Below are positions 21,222 to 33,250 of a stretch of DNA of 64,000 bases, in pieces (the stretch's first letter is position 1; each line of letters starts with the position of its first letter). The stretch lies in the NCBI RefSeq assembly GCF_000350225.1, contig NW_005179187.1, positions 45,085 through 109,084 on the forward strand, given 5' to 3'. A program made the position numbers and the translations under genes. The DNA is from Chondrus crispus (lineage: Eukaryota > Rhodophyta > Florideophyceae > Gigartinales > Gigartinaceae). The notes below the pieces were generated by a model that worked only from the letters and a program-made list of their open reading frames with translations, ran no database searches and had not been told where the DNA came from.

Positions 21222-21277
21222 CGGCCACGAAGACACTCCATGGAGTGTCTTCGTGGCCGACAACTGTGCACAGTTGT
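21222..21277. repeat. Two adjacent perfect palindromes
   Basis: Bases 21222-21240 and 21241-21259 form a 38-bp perfect palindrome without a loop, centred on TCCATGGA. Directly after it, 21260-21277 is an 18-bp perfect palindrome centred on GTGCAC. Confidence 0.9.
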
Positions 21278-22470
21278 AGCAGCAGGGGGCTACGCGAAAT
21301 GCAAAGCAAACGTTAAATCGCGAAAATTTGGACGAACATAGAACTTCCTTGTGTTTGTCGATAGGCGTACTAAAAGAGTCAGTAAAGAGTAGAGTACACT
21401 TGTGAGACGTGCAAAGAGTCCGCCAGATGGAGACCTCACTTACCTTTCATCCAGTACGCAGTGCAGCAGACACACAATCGTGTCTTCCTCACCGTGACGG
21501 TTGCAAGCAGTGCATGACTAAATGAGATTGTGTTCACACACTGGTAGTCTATCAGCAAGGACCTGGGCCGACGCCGTAAGTTGAACAAAGACTCTCTCGT
21601 AGTGGAAAGATCGATTTGTACGTACCGTGAGTTGTAACAACTGGATATGCATTCTGAGAACGAAACACCAAACTTCGAGAGTCTCACACTTTAGCATTGA
21701 CCGTTAGCAAGGAAACATATGTATTCAGCATAATGAAAGCACTTGATCGCTAAAGCAATTTTGAAATGAATGCTGCGAGAGTACGGGAGAGTCCGCTTCG
21801 AGTCATCTAGATTGTAGCAGCTCGAACCATGTGTAGATATCCTAACTCCAAGTCCATAGCATAATCAAATGCCTCAACGTCCGGGGGCGCTGGATAGCTG
21901 ATTCCCCTTGCAGTGGCCAGTCGACGGAGCGTCGCAGGATTGCACAGCCTGATACACACTAACTTGATATGTTTTGTTGTGCGCCTCTACGCCACGTACA
22001 CGGCTGTCTATTACACAGCTGAGCGTGTAGCGTAGAGGCGCGAAAGAGACTGCATCCAATGCAGCCTTATTGGGCTTGGTAGTGCCTCACGGACGGTTTG
22101 TTCGTATCGTAGGAACACTGGCGTCCGAGTTCCTGTTCGTCTCTGTATGCTTGGCGAAGTCGCTTTAGGGGCCCATGCGTCATCCCCACAAGCTAAAAGC
22201 GTAAACCGATCGCGCTGGCACTAGCGCTGTCGGCCGTGCAACGCAAAGCTCGCGTGGGATGGCGACCAGACGCCGGGCGATTTAAATAATACCCTTGAAC
22301 GAAATCATTTTCGGCAGATTACTGGGCCAATCAAAAGGCACCCCTCCCACGTTGTGGACCTCAAGCAGATCATGATGCTCTTGCTCAGTTTTTGTGCCAC
22401 GCACCGGCAAGCCCATGTCGAAGAGCATCAACAGCAGGGCCAGCTTCTTCACGAAGCTTGTGCCTGCGCC
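21278..22470. other. Gene-free stretch upstream of the Plavaka-like gene
   Basis: No coding frame is supported. A 12-bp inverted repeat (GCGCCTCTACGC with GCGTAGAGGCGC, 21979-22040) is the clearest structure. The terminal repeats expected for a CACTA-group element could not be located by eye. Confidence 0.4.
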
Positions 22471-25400
22471 ATGCACCACGTTTCTGTTTGTTGCCCGTAC
22501 TGCAGAGAAAGTTTCCCAAGGCAGGCCTACCTAGGAGCCCACAAGAAAAATGCAAGCAGGCAGCAGTAGATGAAGCTGAGGCACAAGAGGCTGACGCTTC
22601 TGACTCACCGCCACCCGTGAAGTCTCGTCGTTTGCGTGGGGGCTTCCAACTCACCGGTCGTGCCTTGCAAGAGCGGTATGAGGATAGGATCCGACTGGCA
22701 GCGCAAGATTCGAATGTTATCCTGCCAGCCGCCGGCCTTAGCAAAACGTTTTCGCCCCATTTCGCACTGGATGCAACAGGGCAGGATGAACAACAGGCAG
22801 AGGTAACCGCAGCTGATACGTCAGGTGTAGAGGAGTCGCAAGCTGAGGATGCGACGAAGGAAGAGGTGGTTCACGCACTGCGAAATGTGGTGCTGGAGAT
22901 CAGCGACAAAGGTGGTGATCGACAGGCGAACACACTCATCAATCTCCTCCAACATCAGTCATTTGATGCAAGCTTACTCAGGATCGGTTTCGAATCAATT
23001 CAGGAAATGCGCCAGAAATCAGAAGAGGACACTAAATGCTGGCTCGCGGATCTGAACTTCAAGCAGCAGACCATCTACGACCCCAAGAACTGCAACGTGT
23101 ATGGAGTTGGCTGGTTCCGCTCGCCAGTCGATTCTCTCAAGCGCCAATTTGCAAAAGCTCAGTCACACCAGCTCTTCTTCGATCCATTCATAGAAACGAA
23201 CCGCGCCAATGTAAGAGTTTACAATTACACGATGGGCTGCGCTCTTATAGAAAACGTGGTTCCTCTGATAAAGGACTTCATCATCAGTGGCGATGGCGGG
23301 GGATTCTGGATTGATAATTACAGCTTCGTCGGAGCGATTGAAGCTTACTCAGACAAATCGTGCCAGACTTTGAAAGTCGGATCTCACTCCTTCCTGCCTT
23401 TCCATATCTGCTCTCTGAACATGACTCAGAAGATCCGACAGGAGCTCATCTCCAACGGGGACACTATCGTTGCGTACTTTGCAGTTAAATTCGTGCGGGC
23501 TGCAATTGATGTTGCCAACTCTACCGGCGATGATGAGGAATATTGGTGCCGCGAGGAAGAGGAACAGACTTTTGTAATGCCAGAAAGAGTTTCAGTCCAA
23601 GAGCGGCGATTATCGAAGACCCGTGTATTTCAGGCATCAATCAAGGGGGCCTGGCTTCCGCTTTGGGATGTATCGCGAACTGGAATAGTCGTAGCAGATG
23701 GAGAGGGAAATGTCCTAAAATGCCACCCTGTTCTAGCCTCATATGTTGCGGATATGCCCGAGGCATCGGACGTGGGGGGCACGGTGCCCGGGCACTGCCT
23801 TCGGGGGTACACTGCGAAGCTCGATCTTGCCTCGGAAGAGCCTTGCATTCTACGTAATATCTTGGACACTGTGCAGCGATTGAATAAGTTCGAAGTCGCT
23901 GAGCAGGCTTGTGATACGGCGAGAAAGAAGTCTCTACAAGAAAACATGAGACTGGTGGGCGTGACGACGGTTCGCCCTGCCCTTTTGAAGTGGCCAATCA
24001 TGGATCTAACCGAAGAACTGGCACTGCCGAGACTGCTGCGTTTTGAAACATTGCATAATTTTTTCCTGGGTTTATCGCGGACTCTTAAGGTCTGTGCGAG
24101 CGAAATGCTGAAAGATCCATTGCTAAGCACGACAGAGCTGCTGAATTCCAAAGGAGGTCCAAGAAAGCTCAAGTCGGCTAGAGTCGACGTATTGAAAAGA
24201 TGTAACGCGTTTCTAAAGCGTATTCAGGCAGAATCGCCCTGCGTGGGGCTCAAGTTTGATTTCACGAAGTCCGGGACAAACGATGAGCTCTCTGGGTTCT
24301 TCACATCACCAGGGATAGTTGCCATGCTTGAGGCCAAAGACCTCGCCAGCATTGATCAAGTCATGCCATTCGTCTTTGCTCTGTTGGACAGGCTTTGTGG
24401 CACTATTAATAAGTCTCCTTTGACGACTGTTTGCGTCCTTTATCAAGAACTGGTGGCTACAGCTACCTCCCGCTTCTCGGAGCCTGGCTTCACCGCAGTT
24501 GAGCTCGACGCGCTCGCCGACCAGATCTCAAATTTCCAGGACAAAGCAATCGAGGTGTTTGGCAAGTACCAGGCAAGTGGTATGGCATTTCCGAAATTCC
24601 ATGCTCTTCGACACCTTGTCTCAGACATCAAGATGTGTGGGAGATTATCAAACTACAGGGCGGACTCGTACGAGGCAAGCCGCAAACTGTTTAAGACAGC
24701 ATTTGACAACACTTCGAAACGCAAAGACACCAGGCAGGAAGAGGCAATGCGGCGCTTGGTGCTTGCTCAAGGAGCTCAAGAGGCCAGTGCGAGGTCGATG
24801 AGCACCCGGATGCTTCCGCTCAGGGAGGACGTCATCGTTATGCTAATGGGTAAGCGCAGAAGGACGGAATCACTCACAAAGATCAAACAAGAGATGGTGC
24901 GTGAGGACGCTGCAGGCTTGTCTGGTGGGGGCGACATAATGATGTGGGTAGAGATTCATGCACATGCAGGTTCATGCAGCAGCCTTCTCCAGCACTCAGG
25001 CGAGCTAGGACCCAACATTGCGGTGCAAGAACTTTGCGAAGATGTCGGAGGTCCCGGACGTTTGCAGTGGTATATTGATTCAATCCAAGAGCAGCGCAGG
25101 CCACTGGCTGACTCTGTTGTGCGAAGACCCGCTACTGCATCTGTTGCTGGCCTCCCGTGCCCAACGTTAAAGAGCTGTGAGGTGCCTGAGAGCGGCGCTG
25201 GCGACTTTGAGATTTTAACTATGGACAGTGGAGACAGAGAGATGCAGCGTGCCGTCTCGTCACACAGCTACTACAGCAGCAAAGTAGCGAGACAGGATAA
25301 TGTCATGATTGAGGAGAGTGGCGACGATCCACCGGGAGGCACTGGCGGAATTGTGCCTCGAAAGGTCTACATTGCGAAAGTACTGGATTTTATCGCTATC

Positions 25401-25841
25401 AAAATCCCGCGACGAGATCACCTCCTGGCTGAGGCATTTGTGAAGAGAGATGACATCGAGATTTGTTTCATTCGGTACTACGATCGTGTTCACGGGGAAG
25501 AAATCGATGCCGTTTACCGCGGCTTGAACTGCGTGAAACTTCGTTTGGCTGTGAGGGGAGAAGATGAAACTGTTTCTCCAGGAGCACCTGCGTGCGAAGC
25601 TGAAACGTCTACGGAAATGACAGATCTCGCTTACATTGATGTGCAATATGTCGGCTCAATCCGCGGCTTGCTTCACGTCGTTCGTTGCGATGATGCGTTG
25701 AGAGGCACGAGGTCGCAACCATCCCTCATCCGCAGTGGATGGGAGACGCATCGATTCTACATCAACCGATTTAAGCAGCCAATGCGTAAGAAGAGGTACT
25801 CCACTGCAGACCAGCATGATCACAGACCTCACGACCCGTAA
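22471..25841 (+). pseudogene. Plavaka-like (CACTA group) transposase
   Basis: A C2H2-type finger (CPYCRESF, then H) starts at the ATG at 22471. Its frame breaks in the A5 run at 22546-22550, just before the last finger Cys. The long frame then runs to 25841. It shows the order seen in fungal Plavaka transposases: WIDNYSFVGAIEAYSDKS (a candidate catalytic Asp), KIRQELISNGDTIVAYFAVKF, then CHPVLASYVADMPEAS with a nearby Cys, then FPKFHALRHLVSDIKMCG with NYRADSYEASRKLFK, and a C-terminal YIAKVLDF ... IRYYDR ... IDVQYVG ... HRFYINRF module. One base separates the finger from the rest, so the copy is either nearly intact or relies on frameshifting. The exact DDE residues are not certain. Confidence 0.7.
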
Positions 25842-27050
25842 TGCTCCTTCTACTTAATCGCAGCCTTAGCACTGCAATGGGAACCGCTGGGACAACTCTG
25901 TGAGAATACGGACCGCTCGTCAAAATCTTGAAAAGACACTGACTGAGTCAATCGAGACAAAGAGCGTCCCACAATGTCGATCGTGATAAATTGTTTTCAT
26001 GCCTCCCCGCTCAAGAGAGCTGATGTAATCAGGATGCAAGATTCTTCGGAAAGCAAAATGCCTGGCAGTTGCAAAAATCATACACACATGCACCTGCGTA
26101 CACGTGAGCTGCCATAAACATTTTCCCAACTGTCCTCAAGCTGCACACACAATCCCATTCCCTATCGCATTGCCCTTCTCGCTGTGACGTTCTACGCAAT
26201 AACAACTGTACCACTTGTAGAAGCTCGGTCAGCATCGCTCCGCGGCACATCCACAGAAGCCTCAACAAACCATTCCCGATTCCCACATCGCCTCCCTCCT
26301 TCTTTGGTCTTACTCAGCGCCAGCAAACCATGGCCCCCGCGCACCCCTCCTCTCTCTCCCCCTCCTGAAACGCACCATGTCTGGTCTCCCCAATCGCAGC
26401 AACAAACCCCGAAACCGCCCCGTTCCACACTCATCCTACTGTTGCTTGGTACAGTACTATCACTCGTGCCAGATGCGAAATGCTACCAGTATACACACGC
26501 CCTCAATTCCTCTAGATCAGCACCGCATGTATTTCTCCCGTCTTTCTCGACCCACACGTTGCGCGTGGACGCCACCCGATAGACTCGCAGAAAAATTGGA
26601 AGGGCTGAAAAAGTTGTTGTCTTTATCCCGCATGTGAACCGGGCGAACTTGGATCGCATTCACTCACCGCCGTCGCGCAGCTCTTTGTAGGCTTGTCTCG
26701 CCTTCCTCTGACGTGCCGACGCGCTCGTTGCGTGCGGCAATGGTCGTCGACTACAGAAGGGCTTCAAATAAAACATTCAACTTTACTAGCGTAAATTTGA
26801 CTATAATGTTTCGCAATTAAACTATCGCTACATAATTCTGTAACTGTCATGAGCAATTTACTCCAGCAAAAATTTTATTCCCGGCGTAAAGCTTGAGTTA
26901 GTGCCTCAGGCAGGCGCAATTTTCTGCGGTGGAGTAGTCTGGCGAGGACGAGTACGTACGCAGCTTCGCCAATCCTCCTGAGGTCTGAACCTCAGGTCCG
27001 TCGGCGCACTACTGTTTCGGCCTGCCTGATGACTGTGGGCCACCGGTGGG
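25842..27050. other. Gene-free stretch
   Basis: No frame here has a recognisable motif. 26270-26420 is C/T-rich and gives proline-rich shadow frames. Terminal repeats of the preceding transposon were looked for and not found. Confidence 0.4.
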
Positions 27051-27059
27051 GGAGGCCGG

Positions 27060-28207
27060 ATGAGGAACCGAAGTCATCGGTCCGGAGAAGCAAGCGATTG
27101 CGGCGTGGCCTCGCTTCCGAGACCAGAACCGTGGCTGATTGCGGACTTCCCTCAGTGGCTCGTAAAAGGAAAAAAGCCAACTGCGGAAGCCACGGAATCT
27201 GAAGCCATGAGCCCGAGAGCAGGGAGGGAGATGGTAGCGCTCTCGACTTGAGCGCGGCGATCCCGACGCGGCTAGACAGTGAAATCGGGCCTCTGGCCAC
27301 CAACGTGGCACTACACTTGCATTCTACGGTCCCCAACCTCAGTCGCGCTACAGATGTCCTTCTCCCAGACCAAAGTTCTTCACCCCCCGCTGTTGTCGCC
27401 GGAGCGTGGACTGGCGACACGGCCGCAGGTGTCGACGGAGCTGTACTGCAGCGGCAGATCGCATCACTGCTCAACGGTGAGAGAGCGAGGGCTGATGAGC
27501 AATCCATTTATATGCAGACAATGCAAGAAGTGAAAAAGCTACAAGGTGAGAAGATTAATTCGTTAATGATCGAGGTTGCTCGGCTGAATGCGCAGGTGAT
27601 GGAGCTCTCGCATGCCAAGGCTGCGTTGGAGGTCCTGGTTGCATGTCTGTCTCGTGGAGGACGCCAGGCTGCCGCTGCTGCCGAGCGCGCAGTCATTGCG
27701 ACCAAGAAGAAGCGTCAAAAGGACGAGGCATTCCTTCACACAATCACCCCGCTTCAACGCGACCTTGTCGTGGTGTTGAAATATGCCTCTGATGACATCG
27801 CGCGTCGTTGCATGCGCAACCTTACTCCGATGGAGCAGTCGCCAGGAATTGCAGACTATCGGTGGGTTCCCTCGCCTCTGAAGATCGCTGAAGGCGATGG
27901 GATCGGACCGCTGGGAGGCGGCACTCGAGCGGCGGTACCACCACTCGATGTGGCGAAGCTAGGCATTACAAACGGCGCACTTCTACCGCCGCAATTGTCT
28001 CCTACCATTCTGACGCGCACTGCATACAAGATGGCTCTCGAAAGCGGATCGCTTACCAGTGCTCTAAGAGCAGGATCCAAGGAGGAGATTTTGGGCGCAT
28101 GCATCTTCAATGGCATTCAAGGGGCATCTAAGCTCTCTGCCGAGGTGGCTGTAGTGCTATACGACCTGGAAAGGGGGGTGAAAAGAAAGGAAAACATTTG
28201 GATATGA
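27060..28207 (+). CDS. Hypothetical protein with coiled coil
   Basis: The long frame (27248-28207) has no ATG until its middle. Upstream, another frame reads VRRSKRLRRG and ARKRKK, which look like nuclear localisation signals, so the 5' end may be frameshifted or spliced. Residues about 65-135 of the long frame are a charged coiled coil (LLNGERARADEQSIYMQTMQEVKKLQGEKI). The C-terminal half is mixed and ends VVLYDLERGVKRKENIWI. I recognise no family. Confidence 0.4.
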
Positions 28208-28578
28208 AAAGTAGTCCGGGTTTGGGGGACACACATGTGAATATTTGCACAGTTTTAATTTTTAATTATTTTATTTTATTTAGTTAATTAGTTGGCATTA
28301 ATTTTGCTGACACTAGATTAGATCTAGGATCTAGCGCCGCAAGCTACTGTTCTGGCTCCGGCGGGGCGATATATACCTTAGCCCTCTGACGACCAGGTCA
28401 GTAAAGGTAACCCGAGTTGCCGGAGTTGAATGTCACCTTGGTTGAAGTCCGTCTCTACCAAGGCGCTCCCTTTTACCTAAGCCTACGGCATCCTCTATCG
28501 CTCGGGGTTCTTTTTTCTCTTTCTTTTATTTCCTTATCCTTTTCTATCTCTAATTCTACCTATTTTTCCCTTATCTTG
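28208..28578. other. AT-rich intergenic DNA
   Basis: The first 90 bases are AT-rich, with TTTTAATT runs that could serve as a 3' end for the preceding gene. A GATATATACC motif at about 28367 could be a TATA box for what follows. No gene is seen. Confidence 0.35.
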
Positions 28579-28892
28579 TGTTGGTGCCATCGGCCTCGGT
28601 TGCGACCGAACCGGTGTAGGTATTTCGAGCCATCGGGCGGCACAGTTGACGTAGCGCTGCTACTGTGACCCATTTTCCGACGGAAACCGTTGCAACAACG
28701 TCTCCCTCGAAGGGCTCCGTCGTATTACGAGCCAGTGTTGGTACCATCGGTGTCGGTTGCGACCGAACCGGTGTAGGTGTTTCGAGCCATCGGGCGGCAC
28801 AGTTGACGTAGCGCTGCTACTTTCATTTCATCCCGTCGGGCTGCGTTGTGACGCCCCCGTCGAAGGCCTTGTCGCGTTACAAGGTGTCGAAG
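28579..28892. repeat. 157-bp direct tandem duplication
   Basis: 28579-28663 and 28736-28820 are near-identical 85-bp blocks (TTGCGACCGAACCGGTGTAG ... GTAGCGCTGCTAC). The following ~70 bp are also similar but more diverged. The block ends in the palindrome GTAGCGCTGCTAC. Confidence 0.8.
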
Positions 28893-29221
28893 AAGCTCAA
28901 CGAGCATTGGCCTTACAACCCAGTGGAACCGGGGTACCTACGTACGCGCCCCACCCCACACTCGTCGAGCAGATCTCTTCGCAAGTCTCTACCACACCGA
29001 TCCCAGGCCGGGCTGTTTCTCTGTGCCCCCCTATCAGGGATTCGAGCTACTACGAGTCGCAAGCTCGTTTAAACGGAGAAGGGAGAATCGGACACTCCGT
29101 AGCGCTGTGCCATCGGCAGTTCTTCTTTTTGTTGCTGTTGTTGTTTTTGCTCGACCATCGGACCGCGGTCTCTGCCCGACAGGCGCATTGCAGTACAGTG
29201 GCTGACAAGGTGTCGTCATAT

Positions 29222-30091
29222 ATGTCCAGCCTCAAGCGAACGGTTTGGACCAGAGTGGCCAAGGTGTGGGACGTCAGTTGTCTTCCGGTTCAAAACAAGC
29301 TGAAGAGTTCCTCAGTCGACTACATCATTCATGCTCTGAACAATGCTGCTGGCGAAGACGTGAAAATGATGGGAATTGCGTTTGCAGATGACGACAGCGG
29401 CGGGATGGACAAAATTATGCGAGCATGTATTGACTGTATTACCTCTGGTAGCCTAGACCACTGGCGTACAGTGGTGCCGCCTGGGCATTCAGAGAGCGAT
29501 AATATTGGAGAGAGTGGCGTTGACATCTTGTTCGTTTTTGACACCGCTCGGGATATTTACAAGGAGTGGGCTGGACCACGATTGGGAAAAGAGCGCCTCA
29601 GGGCTGGCGTAGCATCAATTTTGACGCTCGCCCGCCTCGATGCCTGGATTGCAACGCGCTGCGTAATGCAGGTGGCACTGGCGAGGACAGCGCTGGGCAT
29701 TACGACAAAATTATCCGACGATGGTGCAGAGGAGAGCGATATACACTCTGCGTTGCTGAAGGTTCTGAGCGAAGGTGGAGTTTCGCACGCCATGTTCACT
29801 GACGTGCTTTCACATTTGGTACCGAAAGCAACGCTGGGTATTCACGAAACGCTGCGCGAAATAGTTGAGAGGGTTGCTCCAGAAGAGCTGGAGAAGACTC
29901 TGATCTCTGATACTAGCGGGGAGACTTTTGAGCATGCAAACGATACGAGGGAGATAACCTTTTCGTACGTCTGCCCGTATTCGAAAAAAGGAGAGCAAGG
30001 ACTGCGACCGCGTCGTTCTCAGACCTTCAGCATTCAAGAAATATGTCTGCGATTGGATCGGAGATGTGTGCGATGGCTTGGTGGGCGTTAG
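29222..30091 (+). CDS. Hypothetical protein, 289 aa
   Basis: The frame is open from 28757, but the 5' part crosses the tandem duplication and a T-rich run that encodes an artificial FFLLLLLFLL stretch, so I prefer the ATG at 29222 (MSSLKR). The protein is mostly helical (VDYIIHALNNAAGEDVKMMG, VASILTLARLDAWIATRCVMQVALA, LREIVERVAPEELEKTL). The last 60 residues become basic and may lie beyond a frame change. No family is recognised. Confidence 0.45.
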   Translation: MSSLKRTVWTRVAKVWDVSCLPVQNKLKSSSVDYIIHALNNAAGEDVKMMGIAFADDDSGGMDKIMRACIDCITSGSLDHWRTVVPPGHSESDNIGESGVDILFVFDTARDIYKEWAGPRLGKERLRAGVASILTLARLDAWIATRCVMQVALARTALGITTKLSDDGAEESDIHSALLKVLSEGGVSHAMFTDVLSHLVPKATLGIHETLREIVERVAPEELEKTLISDTSGETFEHANDTREITFSYVCPYSKKGEQGLRPRRSQTFSIQEICLRLDRRCVRWLGGR

Positions 30092-31094
30092 CGAGCTCAC
30101 GTCTTCCCAGTTTGATCCGATAAGTTTCGACGGCGAGGGGTAGTACTCAAACCTGGAGGCTTGTAATAGAACGTAAATACTAGTGCTATACCAAAAAAGT
30201 TCGAATAGTACACAACAATGAATGCCCGGTGATCCGTCCGTCTGTGCCTCCTCCGAACAACCAAGCATTTGTTGCGCTAGCATGTTCAACGTAAATTGCG
30301 CTGCGCCCCACATCCCGCACTCTAAGCACGACCAGCAGACGGGGGCAGTGACGGTGTCTTCTCATACCTTAGACGACGTCGAAGCCGCACAGCATGACCT
30401 GGACGAAGCAGATGAGCATGGTGCCCAGCTTGCCCACATCGCGAATCGTAAAAAAATCGCCACCAAAGCTCAAAGCATTGTTGAAGGTCGCTCTCTGTGC
30501 GTTAGAATGCTAGCAGCTACAGGCACGATTGTGCAACAGTGAAGGCGGATGATTTCAAAATATCCAGCATGTCGTAATTGTTTGTAACATATGTCGAAAA
30601 ACAGGTTGACGTTTTCGGTTGGCAGGTAGTCGGGGTCGGACACCTCTTTCCTTTCCCACACCCGAGCCCGCCACTGCTCATATATCACCATGCTCGACGC
30701 TCCGATGTTCCCTAATGCCGACACGCCTTCCATTGCCACAGCTACTCAGCACACACAAGTGTCAAGGTACTCTCAAGAATGATCGATTCAAGCCTTTTCT
30801 GGCAGCTCATCGTCGTACAGCCATAGAACTTGACTACGTTGATCAAAGAAGAAGCACGATGAAAACGTTCAGTTCCGTGAACGAATGAAATACTACGTTA
30901 AGATGATCAAACGTGGCACGAGCTACAGAGAAGATCTTCTTAGCAAACTTCACAGCAGTCGGAAGAAAATGGTCAAGCCAACTTCAGGAGGTTCTTGAGT
31001 TCAATTTCATTGGGGAAGTCGACGGGAGGTGTTCCAACACTGCCGTTAAGCAGAGAGATAACTACGCATCAAAAAGTAGATGGAGAGAGGGATC
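30092..31094. other. Stretch with only short weak frames
   Basis: A 106-codon frame at 30222-30542 (HTLDDVEAAQHDLDEADEHGAQL) is the only one with coding-like composition, and I cannot assign it. The rest appears gene-free. Confidence 0.3.
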
Positions 31095-32264
31095 GAACTG
31101 AGGACCTACGTGCGATTGGGGATCACGGTCATATCGCCGCGATGGTGAGCCTCGGCACACCACTGGAGAAGGGGGGAGACGGGGTCGACATGAATGCAGT
31201 CCGTGCGGCATAGTTGTACGAAAACGGGATCGACAAGAATGACGTCAGCGCGATGGTCGCTCTCGGCTTGCTGTTGTAGAAGAGCGCAGAGGGGTCGATA
31301 GGAACGCGGCTTGCGCCGTGTAGTTGTACGAACGTGCGATCGAAGTAGACCTGTGTGTCGACGCGATATACAAGCTTAGCACCGTAATGAGGGATGGGAA
31401 CGACGGAGTTGGGAAGGATGGAGCGCGGGCTGTCAAACTATAGAGGAGGGCGATTGAGGAACAAGATCATGTCCATTCTATATTCAATTTCGGCACGCTG
31501 CTGGCATATGATGTGGAGGGATTCGAGAGAAACACGGCATAGACAAGTTCGATCGTGCGATCGAGAAGGGTAATGATGTCGCTTCGATGGTCAATCTCGG
31601 TCTCTTCCCTCACAAGGGCACTGAGGGAGTCGAGACAAACGCGGTTAACGCTGTACGAATGAGATATGGTGCATCTCGGCCTCCTACTGCAGGACGGCGC
31701 GGGGGCGGTCGTGAAGAACGGGGTTCGCGCCTCAGAGCTGTACGAGCTTGCGATTGACAGGAGGGACGATGTGCATGCATTGGACAATCTTGGTCTGCTG
31801 CTGCACCACGGCACGGAAGGAGTGGAAATGGAAGAGGTCCGCGCTCTGGAGCTGTACGAGCGTGCGCAGCGGTAACACTAAGTTGAATCTGGCTCTCCTC
31901 CTGACGGATGGATGAGATGGGGTTGCAAAACGCTGCACGGGCTGCGAAGCTGCTTCAGGATGCGATTGAGGAAGACGGTATGGTGCATCTTGGCACGCTG
32001 ATGCAGCACGGGGCGGACGGGGTGGGCCGTAACATAGGGCAGGCGGCATGGCTGTATACCATGGCGATTGAAAAAGACGGAACAAAGAAGTGGCTCTGCG
32101 TTGTTGCGGGCGGTAGTGGCTCAGACGGTATGGAGAAATACGAGTCTCAGATTATTCACGATGTGCTCGACTTGGACGAGACCGATGTCCGAAATCTCAT
32201 GCGTCCCAGAGTTGACGCCGTTGCTTTTACGGTTACTAGCACTTTGACTGAGCTGTTGGAATAA
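31095..32264 (+). pseudogene. Sel1-like repeat protein, decayed
   Basis: About eight to nine units of the Sel1 type can be read across frames, each like ELYERAI ... DVHALDNLGLLLHHGTEGVE. Sel1 repeats are short helical pairs that act as protein-binding scaffolds. At least five in-frame TAGs (for example where LYE, LLLQ and KLY are expected), one TGA and several frame changes break the array. The last segment (31908-32264, MDEMGLQNAARAAKLLQDAI) is open to its stop and ends in a non-repeat tail. I infer a dead member of a multigene family. Confidence 0.7.
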
Positions 32265-33250
32265 GATTTTGAGTCTCACTACTGACGGATTCCTGTTTTC
32301 GAGGAAAACATTGATAATATTGTGGGGGTGGCAATGTTAAAATCGCTGTTACGCAACTGGCGAGGTGGGATACGCGATGCGGTGGGGAAGCATGTTTCTT
32401 TTCAATCAGATGTTGAAGGGGAAGCATTTCGGGGTGAATTATCGGTAGAGCTATCGGACGTTTGTGGGAAAGTTGCTCAGGTGCAACCTGCACCAGTTTT
32501 ACGACGGGAACAGGGCAGAGTGACACGGAGAGAAGGCGGGGAATTTATCGCCGTTACGACGAGGTGATCAACCTGTATGACGCTGGGAGCTAATGCGCTG
32601 GATCGGGAGGTACTTGCGGAGGGAGAACGTGTCGGCGAAGAGCAGGGACGGGATGGAGGGCGAGCTGGACGAGAGGCAGCTGTACGAAGGGCTCATGGAG
32701 CGCGGAAGGGCCGGCAGAGACAAGAGGTCGACGGCGTTGCGCGCCACCAACTCGGCGTGCGTCTCGATGACGACGTGAGGGATGAGCGCGCGATCTGTCG
32801 GTGCAGATCGGCTGTCCTATCAGCTCCCCCTGCACTTTGTGCACGAGCCAGCCTCTTCTCCGCGATCAACCTTGCCGGCGCGACGGCAGCGGCGCGCGTG
32901 TGGGGCAGGCGCACCGCGGGCGTGTGGCACGTCTGCGCGGACGACGGAGTCGTGGGCGCAGCTGTCGCCGTGCGGGTGGAGACGCTTCTGCAGCGCGAGC
33001 TGACGTCCGGAAGTGGTGGAAAGCGAAACAGGAGGTTACGAAGAGGGGGGAGGCTGGGCTGCAGGAGTTGCAGCGCCCACTGTTGGCAGAGGAGCGTCGG
33101 ATATTAAATGCTGGGGCGGGCAATGCCTCGACTGCAGCCACGTGTAAAATTGCGCAGGGGAGGAATTTTATTGAATTGCAAGGGTGGGCGGTGGGCCGAT
33201 ACAGAAAAGTTCACTTATTTCTCTAACATTATACTCTGTCTTTATTTTCA
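32265..33250. other. GC-rich stretch without a supported gene
   Basis: Several overlapping frames on both strands share the same bases and none shows a motif. A short DEVINLY segment near 32560 recalls the Sel1 units upstream and may be the end of that gene. Confidence 0.3.

Noticed and set aside
29100..29170. Signal peptide or membrane span (FFLLLLLFLL)
   Set aside because: It is encoded by a T-rich low-complexity run with no nearby Met. It may be a pyrimidine tract.
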